Shown one piece after another: positions 15,370 to 23,900 of a stretch of DNA of 29,029 nucleotides (the stretch's first letter is position 1; every line of letters starts with the position of its first letter). The DNA is taken from assembly GCA_045644465.1 (NCBI GenBank), contig JAZRGV010000061.1, positions 1 through 29,029 of the forward strand, written 5' to 3'. The translations under genes and the position numbers were made by a program. This DNA comes from HGM04593 sp045644465. GTDB taxonomy: Bacteria > Bacteroidota > Bacteroidia > Bacteroidales > Bacteroidaceae. Below the pieces are notes generated by a model. It was not told the DNA's origin. It did no database searches and saw only the letters and a program-made list of their open reading frames with translations.

Positions 15370-16584
15370 ATGAAAAACATTCAGGATATAGCTATAGCGG
15401 AATATGATTATCCGTTGCCCGATGAAAGGATTGCAAAATATCCGTTGGCGCAACGCGATACGTCGAAACTGCTCATATATAATAAAGGCTCTATAAGCGA
15501 AAATATTTTTTCAGCTTTGCCTTCATACATTCCGGGCGATGCCTTGATGGTGTTCAACAATACAAAGGTTATTCAGGCACGTATGCGCTTCCGCAAGGAG
15601 ACCGGCGCACAGATTGAGGTGTTTTGTCTTGAACCCGAGACACCAAACGACTATCTGTTGATATTCCAGCAGACAAGCGAGTGTGTGTGGCGTTGTCTTG
15701 TGGGTAACTCCAACCGTTGGAAAAGCGGTTTGTTGTCGCAGACTATAAATGTAGCAGGCAAGGATGTAACTCTCTCGGTGGAGCGCATTGGTGGTGCCGC
15801 ATCGGTCAATAAGGTGCGTTTCTTCTGGGACGGTGGTGTTTCATTTGCCGAACTGCTCGATGCTGCAGGCGAGTTGCCTATACCGCCATATCTCAATCGC
15901 AAGACCGAAGAGAGTGACAAAAGTACATACCAGACTGTATATTCTAAGGTGAAAGGCTCTGTTGCGGCGCCTACTGCCGGTCTGCATTTTACTCCGGAAG
16001 TACTTGACGCTCTATCTGCTAATGGTGTGCAACGCGAAGAGGTTACTCTGCACGTTGGTGCAGGTACTTTCAAACCTGTAAAGAGTGAACTTATTGCCGA
16101 CCACGAGATGCACGAGGAGTATATCGAAGTACGAAAGGAACTACTTGAAAAGCTTATTGCATCGCAAGGTCGTGTTGTTGCTGTTGGTACGACATCTGTA
16201 CGCACGCTCGAGAGCCTTTATTTCTTTGGCGAACTTGTGGCGGAGAATCCCGACATTGATATGGATAACTTGCATGTAGGGCAGTGGACTCCTTATAACA
16301 GAGAGCATACGCTGTCGGCCGTTGATACCTTGCAGGCTCTTGTCGATTGGCTTGGACGTAACGGACTTGACAGGCTGCATTCGCATACACAGATAATGAT
16401 TGCTCCTGGATATGAATACCGCATAGTAAAAGCTATTGTAACCAATTTCCATCAGCCAAAGAGTACATTGCTGTTGCTTGTGTCGGCGTTTCTTAAAGGC
16501 GATTGGCGTAAGATTTATGATTATGCCTTGTCTCACGATTTCCGTTTCTTGAGCTATGGCGACAGTTCGTTGCTTATACCATAA
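15370..16584 (+). CDS. queA: S-adenosylmethionine:tRNA ribosyltransferase-isomerase
   Basis: Cytoplasmic enzyme that transfers and isomerises the ribosyl group of S-adenosylmethionine onto 7-aminomethyl-7-deazaguanine in tRNA, forming epoxyqueuosine. The 404-residue protein has the family N-terminus (YDYPLPDERIAKYPLAQRDTSKLLIY, residues 13-38), VFNNTKVIQARM near 60-71, the conserved PTAGLHFTPEVLDAL near 200, TLHVGAGTFKPV near 227, and a C-terminal VTNFHQPKSTLLLLVSAF. It is longer than the roughly 350 residues of the E. coli enzyme; the extra length is spread through the middle and resembles other Bacteroidota members (recollection). It is followed after 11 nt by the leucine-rich-repeat gene, so the two may share a transcript. 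Other queuosine genes are not in the window. Confidence 0.95.
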   Translation: MKNIQDIAIAEYDYPLPDERIAKYPLAQRDTSKLLIYNKGSISENIFSALPSYIPGDALMVFNNTKVIQARMRFRKETGAQIEVFCLEPETPNDYLLIFQQTSECVWRCLVGNSNRWKSGLLSQTINVAGKDVTLSVERIGGAASVNKVRFFWDGGVSFAELLDAAGELPIPPYLNRKTEESDKSTYQTVYSKVKGSVAAPTAGLHFTPEVLDALSANGVQREEVTLHVGAGTFKPVKSELIADHEMHEEYIEVRKELLEKLIASQGRVVAVGTTSVRTLESLYFFGELVAENPDIDMDNLHVGQWTPYNREHTLSAVDTLQALVDWLGRNGLDRLHSHTQIMIAPGYEYRIVKAIVTNFHQPKSTLLLLVSAFLKGDWRKIYDYALSHDFRFLSYGDSSLLIP

Positions 16585-16595
16585 AATAAAACACC

Positions 16596-17630
16596 ATGAT
16601 AGCAAATATTGATAAACTTACATATCTGCTCGATGACAGCAAAAAATGCGCAACAGTAACAAAATCGCTTGTTCCTTATAGCGGTGATATTGTTATTCCT
16701 GCAACTGTTGAATATAGCGGTATGCTCTATCCTGTAGCTGATATTCTTGATGAGGCTTTTGCCGAGTGTGTGGCATTGCGCTCTGTGGTTATTGGTGAGA
16801 ATGTAGAGAGCATCGGCATTGCTGCCTTTGAGGGTTGTACCATGTTGTCGCAAGTGTCGTTTCCGCTTGCGTTGCATGTCATTGGTATGTCGGCGTTCAA
16901 GGGGTGTAGTGCACTCGAAGAGATTGTTCTGCCGGCTAATGTGATTGTTATTGGCAAGAATGCCTTTGCTGGATGTAACGCTTTGCAACGTGCGTTCCTT
17001 TCCGACAATCTTATAAACATTGAACCGTCGCTCTTTGATGGTTGCAAAGCTCTGGAAAAGGTGTCGGTTGGTAATATGGTTGAGAGCATTGGTGAATATG
17101 CGTTCTGTGGCTGTACTTCGCTTGACGAGATATCATTGCCCGAAGGTTTGTTGTCGGTAGAGGGGTGGGCTTTCCGCGACTGTTCGTCGTTGAAATCCAT
17201 TGTACTGCCATCGACAGTGGCTGCTGTAAAGAAAGGTGCTTTCTGGGGATGCTCTTCGCTTGCAGGCTTTGAGCTTCCAAAGGGTGTGAATATGCTCGAC
17301 CAGGGTGTTCTTGCCAACTGCTCGTCGCTGCAGAGTGTAAAACTGCACGATGGTGTCTTGAGCATCGGTTATGGAGCTTTTTATAACTGCTCATCGCTTG
17401 AACAGATTGTTGTTCCACAGGCTGTGGTAAGTGTGGGCGACCAGGCGTTGCGTGGTTGTTCTGCATTGAAGGAACTGCGTGTGATGTGCGAGGCTGCACC
17501 TATGTGCTCGGGCGAGATAGCTGATGCCGCTGTATATGCCAAGGCTGTGTTGCGTGTTGCTACGGGCCTTGTTGGAGAATATGGCTTTGCGCGTATATGG
17601 GAGCACTTTGAGAATGTCGAAGAGTTTTAG
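16596..17630 (+). CDS. BspA-type leucine-rich repeat protein without signal peptide
   Basis: A 344-residue protein built almost entirely of LRR_5 (BspA/Treponema type) repeats of about 23 residues with the pattern 'I...AF.GC..L..I.LP..V..IG'. At least ten can be counted, for example ESIGIAAFEGCTMLSQVSFP and VVSVGDQALRGCSALKELRV. The start MIANIDKLTYLLDDSKKCATV is an N-terminal cap without a signal peptide or lipobox, and the C-terminus lacks a sorting tail, so it appears cytoplasmic. That is unusual, because most BspA-like proteins are exported. It starts 11 nt after queA, suggesting co-transcription, though no functional link is known to me. The role is unknown; protein binding is the usual job of such repeats. 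Confidence 0.85.
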   Translation: MIANIDKLTYLLDDSKKCATVTKSLVPYSGDIVIPATVEYSGMLYPVADILDEAFAECVALRSVVIGENVESIGIAAFEGCTMLSQVSFPLALHVIGMSAFKGCSALEEIVLPANVIVIGKNAFAGCNALQRAFLSDNLINIEPSLFDGCKALEKVSVGNMVESIGEYAFCGCTSLDEISLPEGLLSVEGWAFRDCSSLKSIVLPSTVAAVKKGAFWGCSSLAGFELPKGVNMLDQGVLANCSSLQSVKLHDGVLSIGYGAFYNCSSLEQIVVPQAVVSVGDQALRGCSALKELRVMCEAAPMCSGEIADAAVYAKAVLRVATGLVGEYGFARIWEHFENVEEF

Positions 17631-17748
17631 AATTGAGATATTGCTTTTTTAGAGGTGGAGCGAAATGCTCAATATCGCTTGTACTTGCGAAAAAAAAAAT
17701 TAGACATATATAAAACATTTATATATAACGAGTTGTTGTTTGTAGTAT

Positions 17749-18021
17749 ATGCAGATGATGACTCGTTTTTTATATATATTATTGCTGCTGCTTGTAATGT
17801 CGTGCGGCGGTAAGAATCCCTTGCGCTACAACGTAAAATCATCGGAAAACAGCCCATACCACCATTTTAACATTGAATATGGAATAGTGCCTCACGATTC
17901 CTTTCCTTTACACTATGCTGCAGAAGAAGATACACTCAACAAAGATGAGTTCTCATACTTTTTTATAAGAAACGAAGGCGATACTGTTGTTTGGGAAGAG
18001 GGAACGATAAAAACGCCGTAG
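17749..18021 (+). CDS. small predicted lipoprotein, unknown function
   Basis: A 90-residue ORF with a lipoprotein signal: a hydrophobic stretch FLYILLLLLVMS followed by Cys at residue 19, then GGKNPL. The mature part of about 70 residues is polar, with no recognised domain. The start could be the ATG at 17749 or the ATG codons at 17755 and 17758; all keep the signal. The gene stands alone between the LRR gene (118-nt gap) and the 18022-18337 non-coding region. The lipobox and reading frame support it as real, but no family is known to me and it is AT-rich like the surrounding DNA. Confidence 0.6.
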   Translation: MQMMTRFLYILLLLLVMSCGGKNPLRYNVKSSENSPYHHFNIEYGIVPHDSFPLHYAAEEDTLNKDEFSYFFIRNEGDTVVWEEGTIKTP

Positions 18022-18138
18022 TTTATTGATATTTCGTTATCGCAATCGATTATATATACAATTCGCAAATATTTATCGTGAACGGATTTTGTTTGTACGT
18101 TTATCATTATCTTTGAGGTAAACCTCTAAGATATATTG

Positions 18139-18164
18139 CACTTGCTTTGAAAAATATTAAAGCA
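18139..18164. other. hairpin in non-coding stretch 18022-18337
   Basis: CTTGCTTT (18141-18148 region) and AAAGCAAG form an 8-bp stem around an A/T-rich loop. About 25 nt upstream is TATCTTTG (18108-18115), an exact -7 match followed by GAGGTAAACCTC, a second small hairpin. Together they could specify a very short transcript, but there is no T run after the second hairpin and the TTTG at 18088-18091 is only 16 nt from the -7 box. I see no gene here. Confidence 0.3.
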
Positions 18165-18198
18165 AGATTTATATTTCTCGCTCGTTTGTCTTTGCCTA

Positions 18199-18300
18199 AT
18201 TTGCTTTTGCTCGCTTACTCGCAGATTTTACTTTGTTGAATCTGCTTTCGCTCGCTTTAAAACCAAATAAATTTGCTTTTACTCGCTTACTCGCAGATTT
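18199..18300. repeat. direct repeats of a TTTGCTTTTNCTCGCTTACTC unit
   Basis: Two 30-bp copies, 18199-18228 and 18271-18300, differ at a single base (G to A) and are 72 bp apart. A partial, more diverged copy (CTGCTTTCGCTCGCTTT) lies between them at about 18242-18258, and a weaker CTCGCTCGTTTG match precedes them at 18179. The ends of each unit (AAATTTGC-like and GCAGATTT) are nearly complementary. The array is non-coding and sits just before the smr gene promoter. Confidence 0.75.
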
Positions 18301-18305
18301 AATAT

Positions 18306-18313
18306 TATCTTTG
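18306..18313 (+). promoter_or_regulatory. -7 box for the smr-pepT-wzi gene cluster
   Basis: TATCTTTG, exact TAnnTTTG match, 24 nt before the ATG at 18338. The -33 position falls in the last repeat copy and lacks TTTG. Likely start near 18320 with a short leader. Confidence 0.55.
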
Positions 18314-18337
18314 TGGATATTTGCATAACATTATAGT

Positions 18338-19426
18338 ATGAAAGTAGGTGATAAAGTACGTTTTATATATGAATGTGGCGGGGGAGTGGTAACAGGCTTC
18401 CGCGGAAAGGATATTGTTCTTGTTGAGGATAAGGATGGTTTTGAGATTCCTATGCAGGTGCGCGAATGCGTTGTTGTGGATACAAATGAATATAATTTCC
18501 AAAAAAAGAGTGCACCTAAAAAAGATGAGCCTGCACCTAAACGTAGCGTCTCGCAACCGGCAAAGAACAACGATGAGGTGGAGGAAGAGTTTGACCCTGT
18601 AGTAACATACCGCCCGGCGGAACGTCCCGAGGGGGAGAAACTGAACGTGGTGTTGGCATACTTGCCAATGGACGAGAAATCACTTGGCAACTCTCGCTTC
18701 GAGGCATATATCATCAACGACAGCAACTATTATATATACTTCACTTATCTTACTGCATCGGGCCGTAGCTGGACTGCACGATGTAACGGCTTGCTCGAGC
18801 CTAACTCAAAGATGTTCATTGAGGAGTTCGGACGTGAGGAACTGAACGATATGGAGCGTGTGTGCGTGCAGCTGCTACCTTTCAAAGAGAACAAGCCTTT
18901 TGCCTTGAAACCGGCTATGACGGTTGAAAGACGCATCGACACTGTTAAGTTCTATAAGCTCCACTTGTTTGCCAAGAATCCTTTCTTCGATGAGGGGGCA
19001 CTCATATATGACATCGTTGTCGATGACAAACCAACGAAAGAGGTTTTTGCCGATGCCGATGAGATAAAGAAAATAATACTTGAAAAGAAAAAAGGTGATG
19101 TTCCACAGAAACAGCAACAGCAATCAAAATTGGCAAAGGGTAGTGATATTCTGGAGGTTGATCTGCACGCTGAACAACTGTTGGAAACAACAGCGGGGAT
19201 GAATGCCTTTGATATCCTGAACTATCAGCTCGATGTTGTTCGTAACACTCTCAACGAGAACCTGAAAATCAAGAACAAGAAGATTGTCTTTATTCACGGA
19301 AAGGGTGATGGTGTGTTGCGTAACGCAATAGCTCAGGAGTTGCGCCGTAAGTATCCGCGATGTATCTCGCAAGATGCTTCGTTCCAGAAGTATGGGTTTG
19401 GAGCTACTATGGTAATAATAAAATGA
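18338..19426 (+). CDS. DUF2027 and Smr domain protein
   Basis: A 362-residue cytoplasmic protein of the Bacteroidota DUF2027-Smr family, often annotated as MutS2-like or Smr/MutS. It has a small N-terminal beta-rich domain (MKVGDKVRFIYECGGGVVTGF, residues 1-50), a charged linker (about 55-90), a central DUF2027 beta-sandwich (about 95-250), a Lys/Gln-rich linker near 250-265, and a C-terminal Smr domain (about 270-362) with VDLHAEQL and the key IHGKGDGVLR motif. Smr domains are nucleic acid nucleases or binders in MutS2, where they also act on collided ribosomes; this protein lacks the MutS ATPase, so its target is unknown. It is probably the first gene of a cluster running to 23847. Confidence 0.88.
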   Translation: MKVGDKVRFIYECGGGVVTGFRGKDIVLVEDKDGFEIPMQVRECVVVDTNEYNFQKKSAPKKDEPAPKRSVSQPAKNNDEVEEEFDPVVTYRPAERPEGEKLNVVLAYLPMDEKSLGNSRFEAYIINDSNYYIYFTYLTASGRSWTARCNGLLEPNSKMFIEEFGREELNDMERVCVQLLPFKENKPFALKPAMTVERRIDTVKFYKLHLFAKNPFFDEGALIYDIVVDDKPTKEVFADADEIKKIILEKKKGDVPQKQQQQSKLAKGSDILEVDLHAEQLLETTAGMNAFDILNYQLDVVRNTLNENLKIKNKKIVFIHGKGDGVLRNAIAQELRRKYPRCISQDASFQKYGFGATMVIIK

Positions 19427-19455
19427 AAAATTAGATAAAATAAAAATTTAAAGAT

Positions 19456-20694
19456 ATGGAAAATGTGAAAAAATATATGCTCGAGCGTTTCCTCAAGTAT
19501 GTAACATTCGATACCGAGTCGTGCGACGATGCCACAGTTGTGCCAACAACCGAAGGTCAGTTTGTCTTTGCCCGTTATCTTGAGCAACAGCTCAAGGATA
19601 TGGGGCTACAGGAGGTGGTACTCGATGAGAAGGGTTATCTCTATGCTACGCTCCCTGCAAACTGCGACAAGGATATGCCTGTTGTGGGTTTCATCGCTCA
19701 CCTCGATACAAGCCCCGATATGAGTGGCCACGATGTAAAGCCACGAGTGGTAGAGAACTACTGCGGTGGTGATATCGTACTCGATGAAAAGGAAAACATA
19801 GTGCTTAAGGTTGCCGATTTCCCCGAGGTGGAGAACTACAAGGGCAATGATGTGATTGTTACCGATGGACACACTCTCTTGGGTGCCGACGACAAGGCCG
19901 GTGTTGCCGAGATAGTAACAGCTATTGCTTATCTTCAGGCGCATCCCGAGATTAAGCACGGCAAGATACGCATTGCGTTCAACCCCGACGAGGAGATTGG
20001 ACGTGGCGCGCATAACTTCAACGTGCCACTCTTTGGCTGCGACTGGGCATATACCGTTGACGGCAGCTGCGAGGGCGAGCTTGAATTCGAGAACTTTAAC
20101 GCAGGAAGTGCGTTGTTTACAATACAGGGCCGTAACGTGCATCCGGGTTATGCAAAAGGTAAGATGCTCAATGCTTTGCGTGTGGCAACAGCCATTGTTG
20201 ATGCAATACCGGCTGTGGAGTCGCCCGAATGTACTCAAGGCTACGAGGGCTTCTATCACCTTATGGGAATTAATGGCGGTGTAGATCATGCATCGGTGTC
20301 GTATATCATTCGCGATCACAGCCGCGAGATATTCGAGAAGCGTATGGCTTTTATGAACGAGGTTCTTGCCAAGATGACCGAGAAATATGGCGAGGGTGTT
20401 GTTGCGCTTGAGCTGAAAGAGCAGTATCGCAATATGCGCGAGCAGGTTGAGCCAAAAATGCATATAATAGAACTTGCCAAACGTGCTATGGAACAGGCTG
20501 GTGTGGCTCCTGTAGTGAAACCTATACGTGGCGGAACAGATGGAGCGCAGCTCTCGTTTATGGGATTGCCTTGTCCTAACCTCTTTGCCGGTGGAATAAA
20601 TTTCCACAGCCGTTATGAGTTTGTTTCGGTGCAGGTGATGGAAAAGGCTGTGATGACTATTGTCAACATCGCTGCAGGTGTAAAGGAACTGTAA
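19456..20694 (+). CDS. pepT: peptidase T (tripeptide aminopeptidase)
   Basis: M20B-family zinc aminopeptidase that removes the N-terminal residue from tripeptides in the cytoplasm. The 412-residue length matches the family. Metal ligands and catalytic residues are visible: IAHLDTSPD (His and Asp, about residues 79-87), LLGADDKAG (bridging Asp, about 138), FNPDEEIGRGAH (catalytic Glu pair, about 175), the VDGS region, and C-terminal GGTDGAQLSFMGLPCPN and NFHSRYEFV with the last His ligand. The lid domain between has the usual NVHPGYAKGKM. It begins 29 nt after the smr stop and ends 17 nt before the likely wzi ATG, so co-transcription is likely. Identification is secure. Confidence 0.95.
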   Translation: MENVKKYMLERFLKYVTFDTESCDDATVVPTTEGQFVFARYLEQQLKDMGLQEVVLDEKGYLYATLPANCDKDMPVVGFIAHLDTSPDMSGHDVKPRVVENYCGGDIVLDEKENIVLKVADFPEVENYKGNDVIVTDGHTLLGADDKAGVAEIVTAIAYLQAHPEIKHGKIRIAFNPDEEIGRGAHNFNVPLFGCDWAYTVDGSCEGELEFENFNAGSALFTIQGRNVHPGYAKGKMLNALRVATAIVDAIPAVESPECTQGYEGFYHLMGINGGVDHASVSYIIRDHSREIFEKRMAFMNEVLAKMTEKYGEGVVALELKEQYRNMREQVEPKMHIIELAKRAMEQAGVAPVVKPIRGGTDGAQLSFMGLPCPNLFAGGINFHSRYEFVSVQVMEKAVMTIVNIAAGVKEL

Positions 20695-20711
20695 TATTAT
20701 AATTGCTCTTT

Positions 20712-22190
20712 ATGTTACGACTGTTATACCTTGTAACGCTGCTGGTTGTTTCGTTGGGTGTCAATGCTCAGATATTGAGCGAACGCAGCGAGCTTGTTGC
20801 CACTTACGGTGGCGGCAACTTTGCTCCTATGTGGCACATGACCAACAGTCAGGGTATCAACAGCGAGAAGAGTAACTCGGTATATGCACGCCTTGGAGCC
20901 GCAGGCGAACATCTGTTCAGCAAGCACTCTTTAAGTCTCGACTGGGGCGTTGATGTAGTAGCAGGGTATAACCTTGTATCTACAGTGTTTGTGCAACAGG
21001 CCTTCTTCGATGTAAAATGGAAACGTTTTGCAGTGTCGCTTGGTCAGAAGGAGCGTTGGTGCGACATGAAGAACCCCCGTCTATCTACCGGTGCATTGGT
21101 CGAGAGCGGCAATGCAAGGCCCATACCTCAGGTTAGGTTGGGATTACCTGAATATTGGGATATCCCCGGCCTTGGCGGTTGGTTTGCAATACGCGGACAT
21201 CTTGCCTATGGTTGGTTCACTGATGAACATTGGCAGAGGGATTTCTTTGCCGAGAGTTCTGTGCGTACCGGTGGTGTGCGCTACCATTCAAAAGCCGGTT
21301 TCGTGCGCTTTGGAAATAGCGAGAAGTTCCCTTTGACAGCCGAGATAGGGTTGCATATGGTGTCACAGTTTGCGGGTTACTGCCGTAACTCTATGAACAG
21401 GCCCGGCTACAGCACCTCGCCCGCACGTTTCAAGGATTATCTGTTGGCTTTGATACCGTTGAAGGGCGACAGCCAATATGCAGGCATAGACCAGGGTAAT
21501 GTTGCCGGCAATGTTCTTGGTAGCTGGATGGGAGCAATAACGTGGAATAGCAAAGAGTGGAAACTGCATTTCTATTACGACCATGTCTTTGAGGATCACT
21601 CGCAGATGTTCTGGGAGTATGGCTTGTGGACGGAGCAACTTGCAGGGCTTGAACTTGAACTTAAGAATTTTCAATGGGTGAGAAATGTGGTATTTGAATA
21701 TTTCAACCTGAAGAATCAGAGTGGTCCTGTATATCACGACAGCACAAATGCTATTCCCGACCAGATAAGTTGTGTCGATAACAACTACAATCATCAGCGT
21801 TATGCAGGCTGGTTCAATTATGGCCGCATGATTGGTACACCGCTTTGCACTTCGCCTGTATATAACAGCGACAAGCTGCAGATATGCCGTAACAACCGTG
21901 TCGAGGCGTTCCATTTTGGCGTTGAGGGTGGGTTGCTATGGTGGCTCGACTATCGTTGTCTGTTTACTTATAGCAATAACTGGGGTACTTATGCTAATCC
22001 GTTTACCCATATAAAGAGAAATGTCTCGGGCTTTGTGGAGTTTACCTTTGTACCTTCAAAAAAGAGGAATTGGAGCATTGGCACATCGTTTGCGTTTGAC
22101 AAAGGCGATTTGTACGGGAACAACTATGGCGCGATGCTTACCTTTAAACGAAACGGTATATATAACCTGAAAAAACAGTTTGGCAAGTGA
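20712..22190 (+). CDS. Wzi-family capsule assembly outer-membrane protein
   Basis: Predicted outer-membrane beta-barrel of the Wzi (capsule assembly) family. In Escherichia coli, Wzi helps anchor group 1 capsule polysaccharide; in Bacteroidota the role is inferred by homology. About 492 residues, with signal peptide MLRLLYLVTLLVVSLGVNAQ and then many amphipathic strands with aromatic girdles (for example WGVDVVAGYNL, GWFAIRGHLAYGWFTDEHW and SVRTGGVRYHSK). I prefer the ATG at 20712; the frame opens at a TTG three codons earlier. It ends in KKQFGK, without the usual aromatic C-terminal residue. Its stop overlaps the next gene's GTG by four bases (GTGA), indicating coupling. No other capsule genes lie in the window. 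Confidence 0.82.
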   Translation: MLRLLYLVTLLVVSLGVNAQILSERSELVATYGGGNFAPMWHMTNSQGINSEKSNSVYARLGAAGEHLFSKHSLSLDWGVDVVAGYNLVSTVFVQQAFFDVKWKRFAVSLGQKERWCDMKNPRLSTGALVESGNARPIPQVRLGLPEYWDIPGLGGWFAIRGHLAYGWFTDEHWQRDFFAESSVRTGGVRYHSKAGFVRFGNSEKFPLTAEIGLHMVSQFAGYCRNSMNRPGYSTSPARFKDYLLALIPLKGDSQYAGIDQGNVAGNVLGSWMGAITWNSKEWKLHFYYDHVFEDHSQMFWEYGLWTEQLAGLELELKNFQWVRNVVFEYFNLKNQSGPVYHDSTNAIPDQISCVDNNYNHQRYAGWFNYGRMIGTPLCTSPVYNSDKLQICRNNRVEAFHFGVEGGLLWWLDYRCLFTYSNNWGTYANPFTHIKRNVSGFVEFTFVPSKKRNWSIGTSFAFDKGDLYGNNYGAMLTFKRNGIYNLKKQFGK

Positions 22191-22600
22191 AAAAGATAAT
22201 CTATATGTTCTTTCTTGTTATCCTTGCTTCCTCTTGTCAGAAAGCCGATGACAATGGCGACTTGGGTGGTTTTTGGAAATTGCTCACCATCGAGGACTAT
22301 GCAACTGCAAGCACAATAGATACCAAGGAATATAAGCGTTTTTGGAGCATACAGCTCGATGTGTTGGCTACAACATCCGAAGACGACAATAGCTATTCCT
22401 ATAACTATGGCGGCAAAGGACGCTTTCAGCATGTTGGCGATTCGTTGTTCGTGCAGATGGTTACGGTATCCCCGAAGTCCGATTTGCAAAAGGTGGGCCT
22501 GTACAACCCTTATGACGAACGTTTCGAGGTTGTTCTGCTCAACAGGAACAAGATGATTCTGCGTTCGGAATACGCTCTTCTTGAGTTCCGCAAATTTTAA
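22187..22600 (+). CDS. lipocalin-like lipoprotein, unknown function
   Basis: A 137-residue lipoprotein with signal KKIIYMFFLVILASS before the lipobox cysteine (SSC, Cys17). The mature domain has GFWKLLTIEDYAT, FWSIQLDVLATT, YGGKGRFQHVGDSLFVQM and a final MILRSEYALLEFRKF, the strand pattern of small lipocalin-like lipoproteins of Bacteroidota. It starts with GTG at 22187, overlapping the wzi stop by four bases, and ends 11 nt before the permease start. Tight coupling on both sides suggests a shared envelope function with Wzi and the permease, but no experimental role is known to me. Confidence 0.78.
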   Translation: MKKIIYMFFLVILASSCQKADDNGDLGGFWKLLTIEDYATASTIDTKEYKRFWSIQLDVLATTSEDDNSYSYNYGGKGRFQHVGDSLFVQMVTVSPKSDLQKVGLYNPYDERFEVVLLNRNKMILRSEYALLEFRKF

Positions 22601-22611
22601 AATCAGGTGTA

Positions 22612-23847
22612 ATGAATATAGAACTGTTTCTCGCAAAACGACTCTACGGAACCCGTAAGGGTGGGCGCAGGATATCGCGCCCTGCGGTAGCCATAGCCCA
22701 ATGGGGTGTGGCTGTTGGTACGTTGGTGATGTTCGTCTCTATATGTATTATTGTTGGTTTCAAACAGCAGATTCGTGATAAGATAATAGGCTTTGGCGGG
22801 CATATTCAGGTTATGAGCTATGATGCTTTGTCCGACGGCGATGCACCGGTGAGTGCCGACTCGCTTTTTGTCAGTGAACTGCAGAACGTTGACGGTGTGA
22901 AGCATGTGCAGCGTTTTGCTATCAAACCTGGAATGCTTGTGGGTAACGACGAGTATGAGGGTATAGCCCTGAAAGGAGTGGGAGCCGACTACGACCTCTC
23001 CTTTATAAAGGAGAATATTGTTGAGGGCGAATTGCCTGTGTGGAACAACGATAAGGCTTCGAATGCCATTGTGCTGTCGAGAAGCACTGCAAACAAACTG
23101 GCGCTTGGCATAGGCGATAAGGTTAATATCTATTTCTTGCAGGATGGTGTAAAGGCACGTCGTATGTCGGTTGCTGCAATATACGAGACACATCTCTCGG
23201 AGCTTGACAATATTATGGCATTGACCGATATCTACACTGTGCGCCGATTAAACGGATGGGATAGTAACGAGTGCTCTGGCCTGGAGATATCAATATCCGA
23301 CTACAACGATATGGAGTATGCCGGTTCAGGGGTAAACATGGTGGTTGAACGAAGAAACAGCTTTGGAACAAAACTGTATGCATCGACAGTGGACGAACTC
23401 TATCCGTCGCTGTTCGCATGGTTGAGCGTTCTTGACCAGACAGTTTGGCTTATACTTATACTTGTACTCTTCATCGCGGGCTTTACAACAGTGTCGGGAC
23501 TGCTTATTCTCATCCTCGAAAAGAGTAATTTTATTGGTGTGATGAAGGCTGTGGGTGCACGTGACGTTTCAATATCAAAGGTGTTCCTTTATTACTCCTG
23601 TTTTATAATAGCTAAAGGTATTTTATGGGGTAATGCGATCGCCCTTGTCGTTTGTTTGTTGCAGCAACAGTTCCGTATAGTGGGCTTGGACCCTTCGATG
23701 TATTATATGGATTGTGTGCCTGTTGAATTTACCTGGTTGCTTGTTCCAATGAACATTGGTATATTTATACTGTCGGTGCTTATGCTTCTATTGCCGTCGA
23801 TGTTCATCTCAAGGATAGAGCCAACAAAAGCTATCAAATTTGAATGA
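22612..23847 (+). CDS. LolC/LolE-like ABC transporter permease
   Basis: A 411-residue inner-membrane protein of the FtsX/MacB permease type, most similar in layout to LolC/LolE, which with LolD extract lipoproteins for transfer to the outer membrane. Four transmembrane segments are visible: one near the N-terminus (about residues 26-48), then a large periplasmic domain (about 50-270), then three C-terminal segments (about 280-305, 325-350 and 365-395). The ISRPAVAIAQWGVAVGTLVMF start and the final IEPTKAIKFE are characteristic of the family. The ATPase partner is not adjacent; the only ATPase in the window (26423-27400) is in another operon. It is the last gene of the cluster, followed by a strong terminator. 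Confidence 0.88.
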   Translation: MNIELFLAKRLYGTRKGGRRISRPAVAIAQWGVAVGTLVMFVSICIIVGFKQQIRDKIIGFGGHIQVMSYDALSDGDAPVSADSLFVSELQNVDGVKHVQRFAIKPGMLVGNDEYEGIALKGVGADYDLSFIKENIVEGELPVWNNDKASNAIVLSRSTANKLALGIGDKVNIYFLQDGVKARRMSVAAIYETHLSELDNIMALTDIYTVRRLNGWDSNECSGLEISISDYNDMEYAGSGVNMVVERRNSFGTKLYASTVDELYPSLFAWLSVLDQTVWLILILVLFIAGFTTVSGLLILILEKSNFIGVMKAVGARDVSISKVFLYYSCFIIAKGILWGNAIALVVCLLQQQFRIVGLDPSMYYMDCVPVEFTWLLVPMNIGIFILSVLMLLLPSMFISRIEPTKAIKFE

Positions 23848-23859
23848 TATATGTCTATT

Positions 23860-23898
23860 AAAAAAGATGAAAGCCTTGAGGCTTTCATCTTTTTTTTT
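23860..23898. terminator. bidirectional terminator
   Basis: Arms 23860-23875 (AAAAAAGATGAAAGCC) and 23880-23895 (GGCTTTCATCTTTTTT) are perfect complements around loop TTGA, with T continuing to 23898. It separates the convergent permease and lysA genes. Confidence 0.92.
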
Positions 23899-23900
23899 GA

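Noticed and set aside
15651..16205. 184-codon minus-strand ORF rich in Ser and Thr
   Set aside because: Antisense shadow of queA with low-complexity composition and no start context.
17636..17674. GATATTG...CAATATC inverted repeat after the LRR gene, as a terminator
   Set aside because: The stem is only 7 bp and weak, with a large loop and no T run directly after it on either strand.
19606..20607. 333-codon minus-strand ORF
   Set aside because: It lies entirely antisense to pepT, which has all catalytic motifs. The reverse translation has no recognisable domain and reflects codon bias of pepT.
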